The position numbers and the translations under genes are program-made. 38,205 bases of DNA from Glaciecola sp. 33A (GTDB lineage Bacteria; Pseudomonadota; Gammaproteobacteria; Enterobacterales; Alteromonadaceae): the NCBI RefSeq assembly GCF_002836745.1, contig NZ_PJAR01000033.1, forward strand, positions 1-38,205, given 5' to 3'. Below the pieces are notes generated by a model. The model saw only the letters and a list, made by a program, of their open reading frames with translations. It had not been told where the DNA came from and ran no database searches. Below, one piece after another: positions 1 to 8,168 of the stretch. Every line of letters begins with the position of its first letter. Positions within the stretch are counted from its first letter, which is position 1.

Positions 1-399
1 GAAATATCAAGATTAGCCGTACCGGCACAGTTCAGAAAACGTCAAACTGACCGATTTACGGGTTCAGCAACCGGTGTTATAAACGAGCAGTTTTATGCTG
101 AAAGAGAACTCAGATGTTTTCCTTTTATTGCTGTGGGACTATATCTCTCTGCGGCGTCAATTTGTTTGCGACAAGATATAAATCATTGCTTTGTGATGAT
201 GGAGCCAAGATTAGCAAGAAGTTTGCGGTTTGTTGGTATTTCATTTGAAAAAGTCGGACCTATTGTAGAATATCATGGCCAACGCGCTCCTTATTATATT
301 AGCCGCAATCTATTAATGACGGGATTAACACCTGGCTTTAAGAAAATCCTAAATAACATCGATAAAAAGATAATCAGCCAATTTAAAATTGATCAATAG
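1..399 (+). CDS. PEP-CTERM/exosortase-associated acyltransferase (GNAT/LuxI-like), 3' part
   Basis: The frame is open from the first base of the window, so the 5' part of the gene is missing and 132 codons remain. The segment starts with EISRLAVPAQFRKR, the motif seen in autoinducer-synthase-like GNAT enzymes of the exosortase-associated acyltransferase family. It continues with GVGLYLSAAS-type and MEPRLARSLR-type segments, where the family has its second conserved block and the LARSLRFVGI segment. The next gene encodes a PEP-CTERM protein, which supports the assignment, because this acyltransferase family is found in genomes with exosortase systems. Its substrate is not established. The frame closes at TAG, followed by an AT-rich stretch. 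Family call is inference from motifs and neighbour; no search was run. Confidence 0.75.
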   Translation, partial: EISRLAVPAQFRKRQTDRFTGSATGVINEQFYAERELRCFPFIAVGLYLSAASICLRQDINHCFVMMEPRLARSLRFVGISFEKVGPIVEYHGQRAPYYISRNLLMTGLTPGFKKILNNIDKKIISQFKIDQ

Positions 400-486
400 C
401 CTAAAAAATGTCAGCTTTTTTTACAATTTTTATTTTTTTAAAATGACATAAAACACAATTAATTGTTTTTAAAAGCATTTTTATTT

Positions 487-506
487 TTGGCACGAAGAGT
501 GCTTAG
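487..506 (+). promoter_or_regulatory. sigma-54 (-24/-12) promoter for the PEP-CTERM gene
   Basis: The sequence TTGGCACGAAGAGTGCTTAG matches the RpoN consensus TGGCACG-N4-TTGC closely. The invariant GG is at 489-490 and the GC at 501-502, with exactly 10 nt between them. Transcription would start near 514, giving a leader of about 34 nt before the ATG at 548. RpoN promoters ahead of PEP-CTERM genes are known from exosortase-containing bacteria, where the PrsK/PrsR two-component system is the proposed activator. A TGTCA/TGACA inverted pair lies upstream (about 410-450) and could be an activator site, but that is only a guess. Confidence 0.8.
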
Positions 507-547
507 TATTTGTTGTTCAGAAAATTTCACAATCGCAAGTAAAAAAA

Positions 548-1423
548 ATGAAAAACTTATTTAACAATTCAAAAATGATTTCAGCTAGCGTATTGTTAGC
601 GATGTCAGTCGCTGGCAGTGCTAGTGCAGCAACAATTAAGTTTGGGTCATCATCTGACCTCAACGGAGTTGCTCAAGTAGCAGATGACGGTTCTGGACTT
701 ACCAGTGTAAATGTTCCTTCTGATAATTTAACAGATGGTGGTAATGGTTTTTTCGTTGAAACTTTTGACCAAGGAACTCAAACATATCTGCCCGGTACTA
801 CAATTCCGTTCTCTGTTGGCAGCACTGCTTATAATGATACTGATACTACTGCTCATGTAGATTGTGCCGTAAATGGTGTCGGTGCTGGGATCCAAGTAAC
901 TGGTAATTCGGCTGACGCTTTTGGTGTTCGTAAAGGGTCAAAAAGTGGTGTAGCAGCGTCTCCAGCCGGTGACACAACTTGTTTTGGTTATACACCCAAA
1001 GAAGGCGGTACAGTTCCATCATGGGTTGAAGTTGATTACTCAGCTTTCTTATCAAACGTCGGTCTTGGTGCTATCAACTATCTTGGTTTCTACTGGGGTT
1101 CAGTTGAAACTTATAATGATTTTACATTCTATTATGAAGATGGTACGACTACTCAACTCTTTGGTACAGAGGTACTTGCAGCAGGTAATGCCAATTCTGG
1201 TAGTCAGAATCAACCAGGCGCCAACGTGTATGTAGAAATTGTATTTGATGCTTTAGTAGTATTTACAAAGTTAAGGTTTACTTCAAATGGTGTTGCCGGC
1301 GAATTCGATAATATTGTAATTGGTCTTTCAGATAGAGAAGTTCCTGTCCCTGCTCCAACGGGTATTGCTTTATTGGTTTTAGGTTTATTAGGCTTAGGAC
1401 TTAGAAATAGACTTCGCAAGTAA
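548..1423 (+). CDS. PEP-CTERM sorting-domain surface/exported protein
   Basis: The 291-residue protein has a Sec signal peptide (residues 1-28: basic start, hydrophobic core, cleavage after SASA). The mature part is Gly/Ser/Thr/Asp-rich and beta-prone, with two cysteines (in VDC and TTC contexts) that could form a disulfide. It ends in a PEP-CTERM-type sorting signal at residues 267-291: VPAPTG (PAP instead of PEP), a hydrophobic span LLVLGLLGLGL, and a basic tail RNRLRK. Exosortase (EpsH) recognises such tails and processes them at the inner membrane for export or attachment. The gene has its own sigma-54 promoter and a terminator, so it is a single-gene unit. The function of the mature domain is not recognised. 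Confidence 0.9.
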   Translation: MKNLFNNSKMISASVLLAMSVAGSASAATIKFGSSSDLNGVAQVADDGSGLTSVNVPSDNLTDGGNGFFVETFDQGTQTYLPGTTIPFSVGSTAYNDTDTTAHVDCAVNGVGAGIQVTGNSADAFGVRKGSKSGVAASPAGDTTCFGYTPKEGGTVPSWVEVDYSAFLSNVGLGAINYLGFYWGSVETYNDFTFYYEDGTTTQLFGTEVLAAGNANSGSQNQPGANVYVEIVFDALVVFTKLRFTSNGVAGEFDNIVIGLSDREVPVPAPTGIALLVLGLLGLGLRNRLRK

Positions 1424-1437
1424 ATTACACCTAAAAT

Positions 1438-1467
1438 AAAAAAGCCAACATTGTTGGCTTTTTTTTA
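1438..1467 (+). terminator. Rho-independent terminator after the PEP-CTERM gene
   Basis: AAGCCAACA and TGTTGGCTT are near-perfect inverted arms (1442-1460), followed by a run of eight or more T. The A-rich left flank mirrors the T run, so it may also work for transcripts coming from the other side. Confidence 0.9.
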
Positions 1468-1627
1468 TATCTGGAGAATTATATTGCTCATATATTATCT
1501 CACCAAATAACTTCTGGTCTTACCATCACTGAATATACATGAACTCCATTGTGAAGCTTGTAAAATAAATCAACAAATGTCTTAATCATATCCTGTAGAG
1601 TGCCTTCTAAAGGAATTTGAGAGATTT

Positions 1628-2671
1628 ATGCAAATCATTGACGAACTAAAAAAACAGTTTTCTGTAGAAGATGACGTGCTTTTGATTGAGACTAAAGAAG
1701 CAACCCAACATTATGGAAAAACAACATTTTCAGCCCCTATCAATATTGATTGTGTAATTGTTGTCAAAAAAGTGATGACAATAGGCAAAGCTCTAAAGCT
1801 AGCCAATGTTTTGCAATTTAATTTATACCCAGTAGGTACTAATAAAAACTGGGGATATGGTTCTTTTAATTTGTGTTCAGGCCGGCCAAACGTCATCCTT
1901 GATCTAGGTCAGTTGAGTAACATATCTAGCACTGATAAGGAACTTGGACTGGTTACCCTTGGTCCAGGCGTAACCCAGCAGCAACTGTATGACTTTTTGA
2001 CTGAGAACAATTGGGAGTTCATGGCACCAGTCACGGGTGCAGGGCCAGAGGCTGGCGTTGTAAGCAATGCGCTGGAACGAGGTTATGGAATTACTCCACA
2101 TAATGATCATTTTTATGCTTGCACTGCCTTGAAAGCATTTATCCCGCACCCTGAACTTTGTGAGCACCAATATGAATCTGCTCTTTCTGCATTCGATCAA
2201 TCTAACACAGATTTCATTGATAAATCTTATAAATGGGGCTTAGGCCCTTACATTGATGGTCTTTTTACTCAAAGTAATTTAGGCATCGTTTCTGAGATGA
2301 CGATAAGACTCGCGCCTAAACCTGAATATTTTAGTGCTTTTTACCTAAAGGTATTTAATGAAGAGCAATTTGAAGATACAGTTGCTCTGGTCAAAAATAT
2401 CCTAAAAAATTACGCGGGTATTGTTGGTTCGATAAATTTGATGGACAGACGGAGACTGATTTCTATCACCACAGAAAATCCAAATGGATTTGAAAGTAAC
2501 GTTCTCATGAGCGAACAACAAATTCAGGATATCGCCTCTGAAAACCAGCTGCCACATTGGTTAGTGGTAGGTTCTATTTATGGTGATAAAGAAGTAGTTA
2601 AGGCAACTAAAAAAGTGTTTAAAAGAAAAGCTAAAGCTATGAGTATAGGACGAATTAACGCTACTGACTAG
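1628..2671 (+). CDS. VAO/PCMH-type FAD-dependent oxidase, C-terminally truncated
   Basis: The 347-residue product carries the FAD-binding PCMH fold of the vanillyl-alcohol oxidase / 4-cresol dehydrogenase family. It has a YPVGTNKNWGYGS segment at about 67-79, a pyrophosphate-loop-like VTLGPGVTQQQLYDFL at 109-124, and ALERGYGITPHNDHF at about 148-162, which corresponds to the ERG-x-GYTP-x-x-DH segment of this family. Such enzymes are normally about 500-560 residues. Here the frame stops shortly after the start of the substrate (cap) domain, so the rest of the cap and the C-terminal FAD-contacting part are missing. The IS91-type element starts within about 200 bp downstream, so insertion or one-ended transposition is the likely cause. 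The enzyme is probably inactive; its substrate (possibly a phenolic or alcohol) cannot be told. Confidence 0.75.
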   Translation: MQIIDELKKQFSVEDDVLLIETKEATQHYGKTTFSAPINIDCVIVVKKVMTIGKALKLANVLQFNLYPVGTNKNWGYGSFNLCSGRPNVILDLGQLSNISSTDKELGLVTLGPGVTQQQLYDFLTENNWEFMAPVTGAGPEAGVVSNALERGYGITPHNDHFYACTALKAFIPHPELCEHQYESALSAFDQSNTDFIDKSYKWGLGPYIDGLFTQSNLGIVSEMTIRLAPKPEYFSAFYLKVFNEEQFEDTVALVKNILKNYAGIVGSINLMDRRRLISITTENPNGFESNVLMSEQQIQDIASENQLPHWLVVGSIYGDKEVVKATKKVFKRKAKAMSIGRINATD

Positions 2672-2699
2672 CTTCCGTGACAGCTATATTTGAGGGTAG

Positions 2700-4440
2700 T
2701 TTCGCGTTTGCTTATTTGTTGCGTTGGGGAAATTAGCGAAATCTTTGTCGTTGGGGTGAACACGTAATCTGGCTGTTACTACTGAAATCTGGATAGTGAG
2801 ATGCTAAACGCCTTGCCTCAGAATATGGAATATTCAAGCATCATGATGTTTCTTTTTTGTTACGCACCAAAGTCAAAGTCCCTTTGGATGGTGAGATCAT
2901 CAAACATTGTCGTTTGCTCAGCAGCCTTAAGTGGCGGTGCTCTGGTATTGTTGCCAGTAATGGGTGAGCCATGTTTGTCTAAATACAATAATATCTTGTG
3001 AATGATGTTAGGTTGGGTAATGCAGGCAATTATCGTCACATTGTTCTTTAGACATTTCTCACATTCGGTAATGTCTATGTTGAAAACTCTCTTCAAACGC
3101 TGTGCCCACGTCATGCTCTTGGCATGATAAGGCTTATCAGAGTCGCATTCTTCTTTGTTTACTAGTTTAGGACTGTTTTTCCCTCGCTGGGATGCTGTCA
3201 CTTGCGCTCTTAAGTTACTATTAGGAGCAAAAACGCCAAAAAATCGGGTGAGGTTAAGTCTTGGTGGTGGAATGAGTGCGGCTAGTTTGCCAATGAAATC
3301 GATGGGGTCAAAGAAGACGTGAGTCGTTCCATCACTGTAGGGCGTTTTCAAATCATAGCGTACTTTTCCATGGTCAGTCATACTCAAACGTTGCTCGCTA
3401 ATGGCCGGACGACTGATATAGCGGCACAGCCTTTCTAATTTCTCTGGCTCAGCTGCATTGGCGAAGACACCGGCGTGAAGAGAAAAACCAGAGGTATTGG
3501 CCAACTGGCCAAATTCACCTTCATTAGTTGCCGGAAGGGTTTGCAAGGTAAATACTTTCTGCCCTTGCTGAGGACCCATGGCTATGCGATAGCTAACAGA
3601 CGCTCCTTGCAACTGTAGCAGGCTATCCTCATCATCAATTGGCAAATTGAGGTAACTATTTTCCATATCGCGTTGTACTAAACCGACTTTTTCTAAATAT
3701 CGAGCAATGCGATGGCTGATAGTATGCACTAGTTCAAGCATCTCTTGATGAGATGGCGCTTTGATGCGGGTAAAGGTGGTACCACCCCATGGATTTTCAC
3801 TTATTGCGCCTTCTAAAAACAGCATGTGGAAGCGGATATTAAGGTTGAGGGCGCTACCGAATCGCTGAATGAGCGTAACGGCACCGGTTTTGCCTGTTTG
3901 TTGGTACAACCTGCTTTGTTCACAATGTGAGTGGAAATGGCGCGGTGAATGATTTGCATCACTTTACTTAACTCACTTGGGTATCTTGCCAATAGCAAGC
4001 GCAAAGGGATGGGGAGGCTCAACACCCATTGACGAACTGGGTAGCCTCGTAGCACATCATCGACCAACAAAGCTGCACTTTCTGCCATTCTTCTGGCACC
4101 ACAACTGGGGCAAAATCCACGTCGCTTGCAGCTAAACGCGACTAACTTTTTATGTTTGCAGTCGCCGCATACCACGCGTAAAAATCCGTACTCAAGTCGA
4201 CCGCAACGCAAGAATTCATCAAACTCACGTTCAACATATTTGGGTAAGTACTTGCTTTGCTCGGCTAGGCTTGTAGTAAATTCAGGATAATAACGTTCTA
4301 CCAACTGATACAGCGAGGTAGTTTCGGGGCGGTGCCGTTTGTACTTTTGTTCTTGCTGTATTGCCAGCACTTCCTTCGTCCTTGAATAGTGGCATTCAAG
4401 GATGTCAAACAAGAGCTTAGAAAACGACTGAACTATGAGC
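2700..4440 (-). mobile_element. IS91-family insertion sequence (boundaries approximate)
   Basis: The element is defined by the IS91-type transposase at 2860-4412 and its flanks. IS91 elements move by rolling-circle transposition, have no terminal inverted repeats and make no target duplication, so the ends cannot be fixed by eye. The left limit is placed after the broken oxidase gene and the right limit just upstream of the transposase. Confidence 0.6.
2860..4412 (-). pseudogene. IS91-family transposase with a frameshift
   Basis: Two overlapping frames encode one transposase. The N-terminal frame (3813-4412, TTG as first possible start) carries the zinc-binding domain: CGDC, then a Cys and a CPSC cluster, ending SCGARRMAES. 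The C-terminal frame (2860-3909) carries the Y2/HUH catalytic core, seen as LIQRFGSALNLNIRFHMLFL, with its FHM replacing the usual HFHM-type His pair. It then has the typical KTPYSDGTTHVFFDP and LTRFFGVFAPNSNLR blocks. The two frames join if one T is restored in GCAGGTTGTACC near 3910, giving ...NKAGLYQQTGKTGAVT. No standard slippery heptamer is visible, so a deletion is more likely than programmed frameshifting. Confidence 0.85.
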
Positions 4441-4889
4441 CTGATTTTGGGAGGTGAGGTACTGCCGGTATATCTTGAATGACCGCTTCCAAGAACGGCA
4501 ACTCAAAATGTGGCAATGATTCCTAATCGAGGGCACAGCAGTCATATTGATTGAAACACCGACAGTCGGCTAACTGCCCTAAGCGGTCCTACGTCGTTCA
4601 ACATTGTACGGGAAGAATGTGCTGTGAGTTCAATCGGTCAATGCAACGCTTTCCTATTATAAAGCGGCGACGCTGCCAACAATGGATAGATATTATTTCG
4701 ATACCGATGACCAAAAAGGGTTTTAACTTCTGGTAAAAATTTGACATACGAATGGCCGTTTGGCTTCTTTGAGCCAGTCAGGTTGCAATAATAAAAGCTA
4801 ACTGCTGGTGTCATTACGACAAAGTTGCTTGGAAATTAGAACGATATTTCCCCTTGGTAATGACACTAGCACAATCACTCCAATACAAT
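4413..4889. other. Intergenic stretch between IS91 and the recombinase trio
   Basis: No convincing gene is seen. On the minus strand a short open segment (about 4440-4530) reads LPHFELPFLEAVIQDIPAVP and looks coding, but it is closed by stops on both sides, so it is probably a gene remnant of unknown origin. The right part holds the inverted repeat at 4804-4870. Confidence 0.5.
4804..4870. repeat. 14-bp inverted repeat next to the recombinase trio (possible recombination site)
   Basis: GCTGGTGTCATTAC (4804-4817) and GTAATGACACTAGC (4857-4870) are inverted copies with one mismatch, 39 nt apart. The position, 20 bp beyond the stop codon of the large tyrosine recombinase gene, suits a recombinase binding or core site. 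It could equally be a transcription-terminating hairpin, but it has no T run. Confidence 0.45.
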
Positions 4890-7800
4890 TTATTTGTCTG
4901 ATTCACCTTCTATTTCTTGCCTATCATTTATATTTAACTCCCAAGTTAAAAATAAAACAGACAAAGCATAAGAAAAGCCAGTACTACTGCGCCGATAATG
5001 TTGTCTTTTTTTGCTTGGTGATCCTTTACGGATTGGCTCCAAATCAGAAACTGCAACCCTAATATATGAGTCAATATTTCGTGACTTTGGGTCTCTATTC
5101 TGATTAATAATGCGTTCATCAAAGCTCCAAATTAGCTCATCTAGCTGAAAGTTTGAATACCATTTATTTAGTTGCTGTTTGTCGTCAATGGCAGCATTTT
5201 TTTTATGAAGTCGCACACTTAACCTCAGGGTAAGCCTTTTCTTGAACTCCTCCAAAGTGTCAGCCACTTTGTCGATGCCATAATACTTATCTGTGATTAT
5301 TATAAGTTTACAAAACCGATGGAAATCCGACGGCTGTGTAAATTTTATTGTAGGGCTATTAAAGTTATCGTTATTCAAAATATGCTTCAAAAGCCAGTCA
5401 TACTCTAGTTTAGCTACTGGTTCATTTTGGATGGTTGTATTGATAGCGCTTAGCAGCCGGCGCGCAATTTTTCTATGCTCTTTTTTACGCGGTTCAAACC
5501 TGAGTCGCTCCAACCTTAATGCCTTCTGACTAAGTTTAGAACTGTCTGGAGAAGGTGCTTTATGTTTTAACCTATGGCGGTGTTTTGAATGTCCAGGCTG
5601 TCCGTCCTCGCCATATTTTATAGTAAACAGTACTTTTGCTGCTTCTTTTGCTTTCTCCAGTGCACTGAGGGGAACGTTATACTGCCGAGCATAAAACTCG
5701 AGTGACGTTTTGGTTTTATAATGTTCACGAATTGCCCTAAAAGCAACAAACTCTTGTTGAGGCCTATTAAGTAACTCTCCTCGCTCAACCCTTAGCTTTG
5801 ATAGTTTTCTATGTTCAAAAAGCTTTTTATCAGTTTGGGTCGATTTACTGCTACTTAACTGCATCCGGGCAAGCCAATCATGAAAAGAGTTCGCGAATTT
5901 TTCTTTCGTATTCTCATCTAGTTTTTCATATTGCAATTTTTTCCTAACAATAGTCCTCGTGCTTACACCAGCAACAGCAGCTATGTTTTGATCTGTATGA
6001 TGAGACGTCGCATTATCTAATTCGATTTCGTGAAGCCATATAGCACTGTGAATATAATGGGTCATCGTAATTGACGGCGAACTATGGCCTATTTCCCTAC
6101 CAATATCGTGCGAAAATCTACCATCATTAGTAGGTTTAACATTATCAAATAAACTACTAATCTGTTTTCTCGACAGGCTTGATAGCCTAAATATAGGATG
6201 TAGCTTGCACTTCCGGTTTTCGTATAGGTAACGCCATGTAGCGTATGAGTGTCTTAACCGGTGAAAACGCATCGTTTGGTCATTAGTTAAATACTCAAGA
6301 CATTTTGAAATAGGGTTAAATATGTTTTTTACTGGTATGTATAGGTAACGGGTATCAAAACTGGCAAAGAGATAGTTGTTGTCCTTTGATACTGTTTCTT
6401 GTAATGACAACAATGTGAGAACTATTTCTTGCTCTTCATTGTCAAGACAGATAGCCCTAATTCGACGATTTCCAGCGACTGTTTTTAGACTTCGCTTCTC
6501 GTTGTCGCTGACATTCAATTCAAGTAATACCGAATTATGTATAACTAAATCAGTTTTTAACAAATACATTATCTCGTTTCGTCGCAATCCGAATTTAAAG
6601 CCAAAAATTAAAGCCACTTGTCTGGCTAATTTGAGGATCTTCTTATTGCTTGTGTCTGCCGCTATAGGGGCTAAAAATCTAAGGGTTTTTTTATATTCCC
6701 AAGGCATTAATACATGGGCGTCAACAGACGCCGCAGCTTTTTTTGTTCCCGCAAAAATATATTTGTTAAAAGCATACGAAGGCGGAACAGAATAATGGGC
6801 TTCTAAATAACTATGAAAATCACGCAAAATGGCGGCAGTTTTCTTTTTACCATTGTGCGAATCGGAAATATCAATAATGGCATCATAAATTTGGTCGAAC
6901 TGATTTTTATTGAGCTCATTGACATTGCTACTCACTAGCATAGGTAGTAAGTATCTTTTAATAACGGATAAATTACCTGCAACAGTGCTGATTGATAACT
7001 TATTGGACCATAATCCTTTTGATACCAATCTGAATGAGGCCCATTGTAGGATTATCTTGAAATTGATAGGTATGTCGGGTGAGTCAGAGAGTGTCTTTAA
7101 CTTGTGACTTGCTTGCCGTATGTTGGCGAGTGATTTATGTTTTGGCACATTTCTATGCCTATTTAAGATATGGCGACTCTTTTTCATTATGTTGTTGGCG
7201 AGCGTTTCAATATTATGATTTCGTTGATTATCTCTCTGAGAATGTCTTTCTGGTATATGCCCAACATTAGTAATGGCTTCTGGTAGGGGGATTATTGTGT
7301 TACTAAGAGGCTCCTTTGTTGCTTTTATTTGGGCTTTTGGTGCCTTGCCGGTAATTAGTCGGTTATAGCAACTTGGCTCAAGTGTTAAGTTCAAGAGTTC
7401 ACCCGAGCTAATACTTATGCTGCAAGGCGAAATATAGAAGCTTAGTAAAGCCTTAATGCCCTTTATAAGGTTTGATTGTGCGCTATAAATTGGTTCTGCT
7501 TTTGTCTGCTTGATAAACGAGTTTATGTTTCGTAGCCAGCGCCTTTCTTCAAATGTTACGTATTCGTCGTTCCAACTAGAGGAAAGAGTGTCGAACTGGG
7601 AATACCACTTGCTCAGCGCTAGCAGCACTATTGCTGGCGGGTGATAGATATGCGTTTCATTTGCCTGTCCTTCAAGTTCAATCCAATACAGGTTATCAAG
7701 TCGTTTGATTGGTTGTTGCAATATAACACACAGATTTTGTAATAAATCTGACCGTAATATACCGCCGAACCTAGCAAATCCATATAGTAAATAGCCCATA

Positions 7801-8168
7801 TGCTGGTATACCGATGTGAAATTATCACTATTTTGGTTTAACCAGAGGATGTCGATACGCTTAAGCTTCTCGATGTCGGGTATTAGCTCCTCTGTTACAG
7901 GCGGGCTTGGTCGAATAAGTTTACTTATTCCTGATAGCAAAACGTCAGGTTCAAATTTAGGGGAGTTAGATGCTAGCTCATTAAGGGCAGTCAATAATTG
8001 TTTTGATGTATATTCCGTTTCACTGTTGTTGGTTCGAAGCACCATTAATCTTAAAAAATCATAATCTTGTTGTGTCAATTGCGACTGGTGCCCGCGCTGC
8101 GGATTTATTGATTGGCGCCATTCAACCAAATTACTGATTGTTTCGGTACACGTAATCGACTGGCTCAT
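4890..8168 (-). CDS. Large tyrosine recombinase (1092 aa) of a three-gene integration module
   Basis: A complete tyrosine recombinase catalytic domain lies at about residues 390-715 of 1092. It has Arg I R529 in FGLRRNEIMYL, box II H636-x-x-R639 in FHRLRHSYATW, His III H695 in REIGHSSPS, and the nucleophile Y705 in TMTHYIHS. An N-terminal region of about 380 residues, a helix-turn-helix-like segment (about 727-750, NIAAVAGVSTRTIV) and a basic C-terminal region of about 340 residues make it nearly three times a normal integrase. It is the last gene of the trio and its ATG overlaps the stop of the gene before it (TAATG). It presumably carries out strand exchange for excision and integration of the island. 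Integration modules with several recombinase-like proteins, such as Gamma-Mobile-Trio elements, carry defence cargo; membership in that group is not shown here. Confidence 0.8.
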   Translation of the reverse strand: MSQSITCTETISNLVEWRQSINPQRGHQSQLTQQDYDFLRLMVLRTNNSETEYTSKQLLTALNELASNSPKFEPDVLLSGISKLIRPSPPVTEELIPDIEKLKRIDILWLNQNSDNFTSVYQHMGYLLYGFARFGGILRSDLLQNLCVILQQPIKRLDNLYWIELEGQANETHIYHPPAIVLLALSKWYSQFDTLSSSWNDEYVTFEERRWLRNINSFIKQTKAEPIYSAQSNLIKGIKALLSFYISPCSISISSGELLNLTLEPSCYNRLITGKAPKAQIKATKEPLSNTIIPLPEAITNVGHIPERHSQRDNQRNHNIETLANNIMKKSRHILNRHRNVPKHKSLANIRQASHKLKTLSDSPDIPINFKIILQWASFRLVSKGLWSNKLSISTVAGNLSVIKRYLLPMLVSSNVNELNKNQFDQIYDAIIDISDSHNGKKKTAAILRDFHSYLEAHYSVPPSYAFNKYIFAGTKKAAASVDAHVLMPWEYKKTLRFLAPIAADTSNKKILKLARQVALIFGFKFGLRRNEIMYLLKTDLVIHNSVLLELNVSDNEKRSLKTVAGNRRIRAICLDNEEQEIVLTLLSLQETVSKDNNYLFASFDTRYLYIPVKNIFNPISKCLEYLTNDQTMRFHRLRHSYATWRYLYENRKCKLHPIFRLSSLSRKQISSLFDNVKPTNDGRFSHDIGREIGHSSPSITMTHYIHSAIWLHEIELDNATSHHTDQNIAAVAGVSTRTIVRKKLQYEKLDENTKEKFANSFHDWLARMQLSSSKSTQTDKKLFEHRKLSKLRVERGELLNRPQQEFVAFRAIREHYKTKTSLEFYARQYNVPLSALEKAKEAAKVLFTIKYGEDGQPGHSKHRHRLKHKAPSPDSSKLSQKALRLERLRFEPRKKEHRKIARRLLSAINTTIQNEPVAKLEYDWLLKHILNNDNFNSPTIKFTQPSDFHRFCKLIIITDKYYGIDKVADTLEEFKKRLTLRLSVRLHKKNAAIDDKQQLNKWYSNFQLDELIWSFDERIINQNRDPKSRNIDSYIRVAVSDLEPIRKGSPSKKRQHYRRSSTGFSYALSVLFLTWELNINDRQEIEGESDK

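Noticed and set aside
2860-4412. Programmed -1 frameshift in the IS91 transposase
   Set aside because: The junction GCAGGTTGTACC has no slippery heptamer and no obvious stem follows. IS91 transposases are normally one frame, so a base deletion is simpler.
4551-4736. Small plus-strand gene next to IS91
   Set aside because: Composition is poor (many Arg/Cys/Gln) and there is no ribosome binding site.
6376-6795. Plus-strand frames of 60-140 codons inside the large minus-strand genes
   Set aside because: They lie fully antisense to genes with strong motifs, lack ribosome binding sites and have no family resemblance. The same holds for similar frames at 5293, 20077, 22211, 33172 and 36929.
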